Shown: one piece after another, positions 8,601 to 15,067 of the stretch
Numbering within the stretch: position 1 is the first letter of the stretch
Layout: every line of letters starts with the position of its first letter
Source: Tardiphaga sp051811025
Lineage (GTDB): Bacteria; Pseudomonadota; Alphaproteobacteria; Rhizobiales; Xanthobacteraceae
Direction: 5' to 3'
Assembly (NCBI RefSeq): GCF_051811025.1
Contig: NZ_JBPWQE010000001.1
Coordinates: 1,550,001 to 1,614,000 of the forward strand
Length of the DNA stretch: 64,000 nucleotides
The notes under the pieces: model-generated
The model's database searches: none
Told to the model about the DNA's origin: nothing
What the model saw: the letters and a program-made list of their open reading frames with translations, nothing else
Made by a program: the position numbers and the translations under genes

Positions 8601-9296
8601 CACCGTCTCGAAGGCGCCGCGCGGTCGCAGGTCGCTGCACGTCTGGCGATGGTCTATCTGATGAGCCGCAAGCCCGACCGCGCTATCGCCGCGTTGCGCA
8701 CCACGCGGATCGCCGATCTCAATGGCGAGCTACGTCAACAGCGGTTGCTGCTCGAGGCGCGGGCGCAGAGTGACATCGGCCGCCGTGAGCTGGCGCTCGA
8801 CATCATCTCTCATGTCAGCGGACGCGAAGCGATCCGGCTCCGCTCGGATATCTATTGGTCGTCGCGGCGCTGGCGCGAGGCCTCCGAACAGATCGAACTC
8901 TATTACGGCGATCGCTGGCGGGATTTCTCGCCGCTGACGCCAAGCGAGAAGAGCGATGTCATCCGTGCTGTGGTTGGTTATGCGCTGGCGGAAGACGCCC
9001 TCGGTCTCGCGCGCTTCCGCGAAAAGTATGCGCCGCTGATGAATGTGGGTGCCGACAAGATCGCCTTCGACACCGCGAGCAAGCCGACCTCGACCAACTC
9101 ATCGGAATTCGCCGCCATAGCCAAGATGGCCGCGTCCGTCGACACGCTGGACGGCTTCCTGCGAGAGATGAAGACGCGGTTCCCCGAAAGCAGTGCCAAG
9201 GCGATCCTGCCGGGCGCCAGTGCCGATCCGATGCCGACGGGCTCGCTGAAGCCGCAGCCAGTGGTCAATGTCCGCAAGATCGAGATGACGCGGTAG
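5616..9296 (+). CDS. Large secreted AMIN-like / TPR protein of the flagellar cluster
   Basis: A 1226-residue exported protein. A hydrophobic signal sequence (VLAGILCLALSFPDAASAQA) is followed by a beta-rich N-terminal region of about 220 residues that looks AMIN-like (YGRIVLKLAEDVESEVTQAG, then ILVIRFKRPVDIPVELLG). Next come a low-complexity Pro/Ala/Glu/Lys linker (about residues 285-410), a second beta-rich region, and from about residue 640 a long helical region of TPR-like repeats (ARMDLAKFYMARGMYNEAKG; RSQVAARLAMVYLMSRKPDR). AMIN domains usually target proteins to peptidoglycan or the envelope, and TPRs bind proteins. It is last in the fliL-fliM-DUF6468-motE direction and converges on fliP. 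A flagellar or motor-linked role is inferred from context only. Confidence 0.75.
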   Translation: MARTAAVACWTQARAWTRAVRRCAVLAGILCLALSFPDAASAQAVRGSASMGTSGGYGRIVLKLAEDVESEVTQAGTILVIRFKRPVDIPVELLGDAAPDYIGSARRDPDGTAIRLALSRRVTVNSMTAGERIFIDLLPDTWKGMPPGLPQDVVKELSERARMAERALRQQRAVAESQKKPPIRVRASVQPTFVRFVFETGGVGVSSVLNEKTLTLTFNAGLVFDLADAKLSAPANVASIGQAMDGNRTAVEIGLIGDVDVKSFREDKSYVVDIGFQQNEKPSPLAKLPVAAPVDEKPPVAAKPPEVEKPASVPAQRSGEVVPPTSETIAKEIVPEKKVEVATAAPAAPVAAAKPEEPRPEAAKVAESPKPAPAAEPVVVVPAKETPPLAPVVAAAPAAAPVAAAPTEPAGMPVEVKRSSDGVRMAFAFPSPTPVALFRRGDILWLVADSMRPIDTAPIRRDSGSIIADVSTIPLEKGQAIRIRLNRPQLASLTTDDPAGAGQAWSLMLADTRQTPSQPLSAVRNIADPSRASVQVPLAKPGLKHRLVDPDAGDTLNIITALPPSRGFIRRQDFVEFSLLESIHGVVVQVNSDDVSVEASIDKVMLTKPGGLTLSAADAAPQRASTVARPIFDVGQWRKDQEGPFNARFDELINAMSSAEASSLPQARMDLAKFYMARGMYNEAKGVADLAIADTKVGEESPVALIVHAVASAMMGRPEQTLKDIANPVLGPGYDGELWKALAYAKQEKWVEARERFKNAEFTLAALPADLQRAALMLALRASLEVKDYAGASSRGSELETVGIPPEIKPAAMLLSGWLDEALGREKDALSKYQDVTGSVDRQSAAEAKLREINLRQKRNEISSEDALHDLEVLAVTWRGDGTEVQVLQILSRMYAELGRYNDSLLAARTATERQANSEAARQVQDEAQALFSQIYLSPKGDSLPPVDALAMFYEFRELTPIGRRGDEMIRRLADRLVAVDLLDQAAELLQYQVDHRLEGAARSQVAARLAMVYLMSRKPDRAIAALRTTRIADLNGELRQQRLLLEARAQSDIGRRELALDIISHVSGREAIRLRSDIYWSSRRWREASEQIELYYGDRWRDFSPLTPSEKSDVIRAVVGYALAEDALGLARFREKYAPLMNVGADKIAFDTASKPTSTNSSEFAAIAKMAASVDTLDGFLREMKTRFPESSAKAILPGASADPMPTGSLKPQPVVNVRKIEMTR

Positions 9297-9308
9297 GCGA
9301 GAGCTTCG

Positions 9309-10061
9309 CTACTGCCCGTAACTCTGCACCAGACTGCCGGCCACCAGCGACCAGCCATCCACCAGCACGAAGAAGATCAGCTTGAACGGCAGTGACACCA
9401 CCGCCGGTGGCAGCATCATCATGCCCATCGCCATCAAGACCGAGGCGACAACGAGGTCGATGATCAGGAATGGCAGGAACAGCAAGAAGCCGATTTCGAA
9501 GGCGCGCTTCAGCTCCGAGATCATGAAGGCCGGCACGAGGATCCGCAGCGACATGTCCTCCGGTGTCGCCGGCACCGGTTCGCCCGAGAGGTCCATGAAC
9601 AGTTTGAGATCCTTCTCGCGCACGTTCTTCTGCATGAAGCCGCGCAGCGGAATGGATGCACGTACCAAAGCTTGTTCGACGGTGATGTCGTTGGAGATCA
9701 GCGGCTTGATACCGTCGTCATAGGAACGTTGCAGCACCGGCCCCATTACGAAAGCCGTAAGGAACATCGCCAGCGCGATGATCACCGAGTTCGGCGGCGC
9801 TGTCGCCGTACCCAATGCGGTGCGCAGCAGCGACAGCACGACCACGATGCGTGTGAACGACGTCATCATGATCAGGATCGACGGTGCGATCGACAGCACC
9901 GTCAACAACGCAATCATCTGCACGGCACGTTCGGTGACGCCGCCGCCACCGCCGCCGAGATTGATGCTGATGTCCTGCGCCATCGCGGGACCTGCGAAGG
10001 TCCCGGCGACGATCAGAACAGAAAGGAAAAATACTCTACGCGGGAGGTTCGCCGAACTCAC
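9309..10061 (-). CDS. fliP: Flagellar export gate protein FliP
   Basis: Core subunit of the flagellar type III export gate. It has 250 residues, the usual FliP length, with a cleavable-type signal peptide (VFFLSVLIVAGTFAGPAMAQ) and the conserved membrane core (IAPSILIMMTSFTRIVVVLS; PPNSVIIALAMFLTAFVMGP; FEIGFLLFLPFLIIDLVVAS). The start codon is GTG at 10061 and overlaps the fliO stop (GTGA), so translation is coupled to fliO. It converges with the TPR gene, ending 12 nt away with no visible terminator. Confidence 0.97.
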   Translation of the reverse strand: MSSANLPRRVFFLSVLIVAGTFAGPAMAQDISINLGGGGGGVTERAVQMIALLTVLSIAPSILIMMTSFTRIVVVLSLLRTALGTATAPPNSVIIALAMFLTAFVMGPVLQRSYDDGIKPLISNDITVEQALVRASIPLRGFMQKNVREKDLKLFMDLSGEPVPATPEDMSLRILVPAFMISELKRAFEIGFLLFLPFLIIDLVVASVLMAMGMMMLPPAVVSLPFKLIFFVLVDGWSLVAGSLVQSYGQ

Positions 10062-11134
10062 GAACTGGACTTCGGCCGTCCCAGCAGGGAGGCCATCTCG
10101 TCTTCGAGATTTTCAAAACCCGATTTGACCGGCGGGACGACCGGCGGCGCCTCCGCACGGGCAGGGCTGGCGATCGAGACTTCCGGCGACCGCGAAGCTG
10201 GGCGGATCGATGGCGCCTCAGGCGCCACCGACGGAGCGCCGACCCGGGGCTCAGGTGCATCCTGGCGAGCCTCGCCGGCAGGGCGGCGCAAGGCTGCCTC
10301 GAGGCGCTGCGCCATGTCGGCGAGGTTCTGATCGGCAGATGACACGGCGGGTGCCGGAGCGGGCGCAGGGACCGGGGCGGGTGGCGCGACGACGGGGGCA
10401 GGCGCCGGAGCAGCAACAACCGGAGCAGGCAGGGTCGGCGCTGCTGCGACGGGACGGTCCGGCGTGCGGGGTTGCGGCATGGTGCGGATCGGCGGATCGG
10501 CACGCATCGGGCGCGGCATCATCGGCTCGCTGCGTGGCATCTCGGCACGTGGCATTTCACTTCGCGGAACCGGCCGCTGCGGGAAAAGGTCGTTGCGTGG
10601 CGCCGGTTCGGGGCGCGGCGCGGGTTCCGGCGCGAGGCTGGCGACCGGATCGGGCCGACGCTCCGGCAAAGGTGCGGCCGGGCGGCGTGGCTCTTCGATA
10701 AAGGAGGGGCGCGCGGGACGTGGCGCCGGCTCCGGCACATGCGGTTCGGAATCAAAGCCGGACTCGTTGCTCTCTGCCCAGCTCGGGGCTTCAGGCAGCG
10801 ACGGGCCACGGCTTGCCACATCGGCGGCGAGGCCGCCGCGCTGCGGGGCCTGCTCGCGGCCGGGCATGGCGCGGACGATATTGGGCTCGACGACGATGTC
10901 CGACGGGCCACCGATCATCAGCAGATGTTCGACATTGTCGCGGCGGACCAGCACCAGGCGGCGGCGGCCGTCCACGGCGGCGGCGTCGATCACCGCGAGT
11001 CGCGGCAAGCGCCCGCGGCTGGTGTTGTTGCCCAGCCGGTTGCCGGCGAATCGGCGCACCAGCCAGGCTGTAAGCCCGATCAGCGCCAGCACGACAACGA
11101 AGGCCAAGATAAATTGCACCGATGATTGCATCAT
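10058..11134 (-). CDS. fliO: FliO-family flagellar biosynthesis protein with long proline-rich tail
   Basis: FliO helps assemble the FliP ring of the export gate. Residues 1-95 hold the family core: one membrane helix (VQFILAFVVVLALIGLTAWL) and a small domain (RLAVIDAAAVDGRRRLVLVR, then DNVEHLLMIGGPSDIVVEP). The remaining ~260 residues are a Pro/Arg/Ala-rich low-complexity tail, making it 358 residues against about 100-140 for enteric FliO. I placed the start at the ATG at 11134 (a second ATG follows directly) behind a GGGGAC sequence. It overlaps fliP by 4 nt and is divergent from flgB. Confidence 0.85.
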   Translation of the reverse strand: MMQSSVQFILAFVVVLALIGLTAWLVRRFAGNRLGNNTSRGRLPRLAVIDAAAVDGRRRLVLVRRDNVEHLLMIGGPSDIVVEPNIVRAMPGREQAPQRGGLAADVASRGPSLPEAPSWAESNESGFDSEPHVPEPAPRPARPSFIEEPRRPAAPLPERRPDPVASLAPEPAPRPEPAPRNDLFPQRPVPRSEMPRAEMPRSEPMMPRPMRADPPIRTMPQPRTPDRPVAAAPTLPAPVVAAPAPAPVVAPPAPVPAPAPAPAVSSADQNLADMAQRLEAALRRPAGEARQDAPEPRVGAPSVAPEAPSIRPASRSPEVSIASPARAEAPPVVPPVKSGFENLEDEMASLLGRPKSSS

Positions 11135-11509
11135 AAAGTCCCCAGCCAGACAGGGTGGCTGCAACGGCCACATCCAGAGTTGCGGGTGTCATAGCCCCGC
11201 ACGCCCCGCACGCAGCGTGAATCACGCCCCATCTGTTAACGCCCCACGGCAGAACCTGCCGTTGGTTAATAATAAACTATGAATCGCTGCAGCCAAAACG
11301 ACTTCTGCCGCCCCGTCGTATGGCCGATGGGGATGGTTAATCGGCCAATTCAGGCGAAAAAGCGTTGGCATGTGCGAAAAACGTCAATTTTGCAGCATTC
11401 ATTTACGGTTCGGTAACAAGTACCACCGGAAATTAACTTCGTATTAACCATGCAGGCGGCAAATTCTGCCTAGCTTAGGACACTCCGTCCGGGCGGGCGG
11501 AGAAGGCCG
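11135..11509. other. fliO / flgB divergent intergenic region
   Basis: A 375-nt gene-free stretch. The half nearest fliO shows nothing I can assign. The half nearest flgB is AT-richer and holds the CtrA box (11433-11448) and a CCTAGC element (11469-11474), described separately. The flgB Shine-Dalgarno is GGAGAAGG just before 11510. Confidence 0.6.
11433..11448 (+). promoter_or_regulatory. CtrA-binding site upstream of flgB
   Basis: The sequence reads TTAACTTCGTATTAAC, an exact TTAA-N7-TTAAC match to the alphaproteobacterial CtrA consensus. It ends 61 nt before the flgB start codon. A -10-like CCTAGC follows at 11469-11474, about 20 nt after TTAAC, a plausible spacing for an activated promoter overlapping the CtrA site. 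The flgB operon ends in cckA, whose product drives CtrA phosphorylation. Confidence 0.75.
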
Positions 11510-11923
11510 ATGGCGATCAGCGACATGCCGATGTTGTCGGCGCTGCGCACCAAGATGCAGTGGCATCAGGAGCGCCAGCGTGTGCTGGCCGAAAATATCT
11601 CGAATTCGGACACTCCGAACTTCCGCCCCCGCGATCTCGTGGAACCGAAATTCGACAAGGCCGGGAACACGTCCGTCACCGCGGGCGGCATGGGTTCGCT
11701 GCCGATGATGCGGGCGTCCGGCACCAATATCTTGCCGACCGGCGGCTCGGCCTCCTTCAACCAGAACAGCCGGGTCGGCTACGAGACCCGCCCCGCCGGC
11801 AACGCCGTCAATCTGGAAGACGAGATGCTCAAGGTCTCGGCCAACCAGATGGACTATGCCGCGGCAACCTCGCTCTACACCCGCAGCCTCGGTCTGTTGA
11901 AGACCGCTATCGGCAAGCGCTGA
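11510..11923 (+). CDS. flgB: Flagellar basal-body rod protein FlgB
   Basis: Proximal rod subunit. The 137-residue protein carries the rod-family motif 'RVLAENISNSDTPNFRPRDL' near the N-terminus and the C-terminal partner helix (LEDEMLKVSANQMDYAAATS). First gene of a rightward flgB-flgC-fliE-fliQ-fliR-flhB run. A GGAGAAGG Shine-Dalgarno precedes the ATG. Confidence 0.96.
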   Translation: MAISDMPMLSALRTKMQWHQERQRVLAENISNSDTPNFRPRDLVEPKFDKAGNTSVTAGGMGSLPMMRASGTNILPTGGSASFNQNSRVGYETRPAGNAVNLEDEMLKVSANQMDYAAATSLYTRSLGLLKTAIGKR

Positions 11924-11952
11924 CGCCGCCGCGCGCATAAAGGGAGCTCATC

Positions 11953-12378
11953 ATGGCAGACGATATCAGCGACTTCTCGCGCTCCATGGGCATCGCGACT
12001 TCCGGTCTGCGCGCCCAGGCGGGCCGCATGCGGGTGATTTCGGAAAACATCGCCAATGCGCAGTCTACATCACAGAACGCCGGCGGAGACCCCTATCGCC
12101 GCAAGGTGCCGACCTTCAAATCCGAGCTGGACCGCTCGCTGGACGCCCGGGTCGTCGGCCTTGGCCGCATCAGGCCCGACCAGTCAGCGTTTCCCACGCG
12201 ATACGAGCCCGGCAATCCCGCGGCGGATGCCGCCGGCAATGTCAAATACCCCAACGTGAACTCGCTGGTGGAAATGACCGACATGAAGGAAGCGCAGCGC
12301 TCCTACGAAGCCAATCTCAATATCATCAGCGCCACGCGCCGGATGATCCAACGCACGCTCGACATCCTCAAGGCCTGA
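11953..12378 (+). CDS. flgC: Flagellar basal-body rod protein FlgC
   Basis: Proximal rod subunit of 141 residues, the typical length. The N-terminal helix and NNxAN-like motif appear as 'VISENIANAQSTSQNAGGDP', followed by the FlgC-typical YRRKVPTF segment. The C-terminal helix is DMKEAQRSYEANLNIISATR. It begins 29 nt after flgB with GGGAG as Shine-Dalgarno. Confidence 0.97.
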   Translation: MADDISDFSRSMGIATSGLRAQAGRMRVISENIANAQSTSQNAGGDPYRRKVPTFKSELDRSLDARVVGLGRIRPDQSAFPTRYEPGNPAADAAGNVKYPNVNSLVEMTDMKEAQRSYEANLNIISATRRMIQRTLDILKA

Positions 12379-12394
12379 ACAGGACAGCTGAACC

Positions 12395-12721
12395 ATGGCA
12401 ACTCCCTCTGTCGCCGCCAATGCTTACTCGGCTCTCTCGCGCATCATGGACGCCGGTGGTGGCGTCGGTGGCGGTCTCAACAAGGCGGCGGACGCAGGTG
12501 GCGGTCAGTCGTTCGGTGCGGTCCTCAAGGACGCGCTTGGCAGCGTGCTGGATTCTGGTCGCAAGTCGGATGCGCAGACCATCGCAATGGCCAACGGCAA
12601 GGCCAATGTGATGGACGTGGTCACGGCAGTTGCGGAAACCGACGTCGCCGTGTCGACGCTGGTCTCGGTGCGCGATCGCGTCATCCAATCCTACGAAGAC
12701 ATCATGAAGATGCCGATCTGA
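12395..12721 (+). CDS. fliE: Flagellar hook-basal body complex protein FliE
   Basis: Small protein that joins the MS ring and export gate to the rod. It has 108 residues. The FliE signature is in the C-terminal half (KANVMDVVTAVAETDVAVST, then VRDRVIQSYEDIMKMPI). The Gly-rich N-terminal part is poorly conserved, as is usual. It lies 16 nt after flgC and 42 nt before fliQ. Confidence 0.95.
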   Translation: MATPSVAANAYSALSRIMDAGGGVGGGLNKAADAGGGQSFGAVLKDALGSVLDSGRKSDAQTIAMANGKANVMDVVTAVAETDVAVSTLVSVRDRVIQSYEDIMKMPI

Positions 12722-12763
12722 TCTTCCTCACCACGAACACCGCGTAACACAAGGATTACCGCA

Positions 12764-13027
12764 ATGACCGGCCCCGAAACTCTCGATGTTGCCCGCGACG
12801 CGATCTGGACGATTGTGATCGTGTCCGGCCCGCTGATGGTCGTGGGCCTCGTGGTCGGTGTCGTGGTATCGCTGGTGCAGGCGCTGACCCAGATCCAGGA
12901 ACAGTCGCTGGTCTTCGTACCGAAGATTCTCGCGGTCTTTGCCACCATGATGCTCGCGTTACCATTCATGGGGGACGCATTGTCGAGCTACATGCTGCGG
13001 ATATCGTCGCGAATCATCGGGGGGTGA
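12764..13027 (+). CDS. fliQ: Flagellar export gate protein FliQ
   Basis: Helical-hairpin subunit of the type III export gate. It has 87 residues and two transmembrane helices (IWTIVIVSGPLMVVGLVVGV; IFAVFATMMLALPFM-like second helix). The family motif ALTQIQEQSLVFVPK lies between them. It is followed by fliR after 13 nt. Confidence 0.97.
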   Translation: MTGPETLDVARDAIWTIVIVSGPLMVVGLVVGVVVSLVQALTQIQEQSLVFVPKILAVFATMMLALPFMGDALSSYMLRISSRIIGG

Positions 13028-13040
13028 TGCACAATCCCGT

Positions 13041-13811
13041 ATGCGCATCGATGTCTCGCTTCTACCCGTTCTCGCCGCTGCCTTCATGCTGGCCTTTGCC
13101 CGCATCGGCACGATGGTGATGTTGATGCCGGGGTTCGGCGAGAGCAACATTCCCGCGCGGGCCAAGCTGTCGATTGCATTGGGACTGACCCTCATCATGC
13201 TGCCGGCGCATCGCGGTGCCTATAACGTCGATATGGGATCGATCGTGCCCCTGCTGGTGATGCTGGTGCATGAGATCATCATCGGCGTCGTGCTGGGTGC
13301 CACCGCACGCGTCACGCTGTCGGCGCTGCAGGTCGCCGGATCGATCATCGCGCAGCAACTCGGTCTCGGCTTTGTGACCTCGGTGGATCCGACCCAGGGT
13401 CAGCAGGGCGTGCTGATCGGCAATTTTCTCACGATGCTCGGCATTACGCTGCTGTTCGCCACCGATACGCATCACCTTGTGATCGCCGCCATTAATGACA
13501 GCTACAGGATCTTTGCGCCGGGCGAACTCATGTCGACGGGCGACGTGGCCAAGCTCGCCACTAATGCCTTCGCGGCGGCGTTCAAGATCGGTACGCAGCT
13601 TGCCGCGCCTTTCCTCGTGTTCGGCCTCGTCTTCAATATGGGGCTTGGCGTGCTGGCGCGACTGATGCCGCAGATGCAGGTCTATTTCGTTGGCGTGCCG
13701 CTTTCGATCATGATCGGATTCCTGATCTTCGCCGTCGTGCTCGCGACCATGATGGGGACCTACCTCGAATACGTCACCGGCGTCATGCAACAAATGATGC
13801 CGCGGATATAG
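13041..13811 (+). CDS. fliR: Flagellar export gate protein FliR
   Basis: Single-copy membrane subunit of the export gate core. It has 256 residues and several transmembrane segments; the conserved segment 'AGSIIAQQLGLGFVTSVDPT' is present, as is 'PFLVFGLVFNMGLGVLARLM'. It is flanked by fliQ and flhB in the standard order. Confidence 0.97.
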   Translation: MRIDVSLLPVLAAAFMLAFARIGTMVMLMPGFGESNIPARAKLSIALGLTLIMLPAHRGAYNVDMGSIVPLLVMLVHEIIIGVVLGATARVTLSALQVAGSIIAQQLGLGFVTSVDPTQGQQGVLIGNFLTMLGITLLFATDTHHLVIAAINDSYRIFAPGELMSTGDVAKLATNAFAAAFKIGTQLAAPFLVFGLVFNMGLGVLARLMPQMQVYFVGVPLSIMIGFLIFAVVLATMMGTYLEYVTGVMQQMMPRI

Positions 13812-13821
13812 GGGCGCGCGG

Positions 13822-14895
13822 ATGGCCGACGACGATTCCGAGAAGACACATGACCCCACGCAAAAAAAGCTCGACGACGCTCACCAACGCGGTGACGTAG
13901 CCAAAAGCCAGGAGGTCAATACCTGGTTCCTGCTGGCCGGCGCGACGCTGGTGCTGTCAACCTTTAACGGCTCGGTCGGCGGCGGGCTGCAGACGCCCCT
14001 TAAAAACCTTCTGCAAAATTCCTGGATGATGCGGACCGACGGGCCCGGACTTTTGATGCTGGCCAAGAGCCTTTGCATGTCCGTCTTGTCCACCATGGGC
14101 ATGCCGATCCTGTTTCTCGTGATCGCAGCGCTCGCGGGCAATCTGATCCAGCACCGGCTGGTGTTTTCCACCGAAGGTCTGGTGCCGAAGTTTAGCAAGC
14201 TGTCGCCGATGGAAGGCGCCAAGCGCGTCTTTGGCAAGCAGGCATTCGCCAACTTCCTGAAGGGACTGTTCAAGCTTGTTCTGCTCGGCGCCGTGATGTG
14301 CGCGGTGCTGTGGCCTGAGCGTTTTCGTCTGGATGCGTTGATCCATATCGATCCGTCGGCGATCCTCGGTATCACCACATCGCTGACGCTGCAGCTGATG
14401 GGTTCGGTGGTGGCGATGCTTGCCTTCGTCGCCATTGCCGACTTCTTCTTCCAGTATCGCACCTGGTACGAGAAGCTGAAGATGTCGCTGCAGGAAGTGA
14501 AGGAGGAATACAAGCAGTCCGAGGGCGACCCCCACATCAAGGGCAAGATCAAGCAGCTGCGTCAGCAGAACATGAAGAAGCGCATGATGGCAGCGGTGCC
14601 TAAGGCGTCCGTGATCATCACCAATCCGACGCACTACGCCGTGGCGCTGTCCTATGAGCGCGGCATGACCGCGCCGATCTGCGTTGCCAAGGGCGTCGAC
14701 AACATCGCGCTGAAGATCAGGGAAGTTGCCGGCAAGCACGACATTCCGATCGTCGAGAACGTGCCGCTGGCGCGCGCGCTTTACGCCACCGTTGAGATCG
14801 ACGAGGAAATTCCGGGCGAACACTACCATGCGGTGGCCGAAGTCATTGGCTACGTCATGGGCCTGAAGCGCGGCCTGTCCGGGCGCACGCCATGA
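13822..14895 (+). CDS. flhB: Flagellar export switch protein FlhB
   Basis: Switches export from rod/hook to filament substrates. At 357 residues it has the normal length: a charged N-terminus (DDSEKTHDPTQKKLDDAHQR), four membrane helices and a cytoplasmic domain. The autocleavage motif NPTH is at residues 268-271 (ITNPTHYAVAL), so self-processing should be intact. It starts 10 nt after fliR. A GCCCGGC/GCCGGGC hairpin (14907-14925, no T run) lies between it and cckA. Confidence 0.97.
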   Translation: MADDDSEKTHDPTQKKLDDAHQRGDVAKSQEVNTWFLLAGATLVLSTFNGSVGGGLQTPLKNLLQNSWMMRTDGPGLLMLAKSLCMSVLSTMGMPILFLVIAALAGNLIQHRLVFSTEGLVPKFSKLSPMEGAKRVFGKQAFANFLKGLFKLVLLGAVMCAVLWPERFRLDALIHIDPSAILGITTSLTLQLMGSVVAMLAFVAIADFFFQYRTWYEKLKMSLQEVKEEYKQSEGDPHIKGKIKQLRQQNMKKRMMAAVPKASVIITNPTHYAVALSYERGMTAPICVAKGVDNIALKIREVAGKHDIPIVENVPLARALYATVEIDEEIPGEHYHAVAEVIGYVMGLKRGLSGRTP

Positions 14896-15067
14896 TTCGG
14901 GAAAGCGCCCGGCAAAGGGCCGGGCAAGGGGCCGGGAACGTGTTGCGAATCGGCGGATTGGAAGCGAATAGGCCGACGCGGCGCTTGCGTAAGGCCAGCC
15001 GATTGATGCACTCAGGAGGCGCGCAAACCCGCGCTGCCGCAACTGCCAACAGGCGACGAACCGTCCG

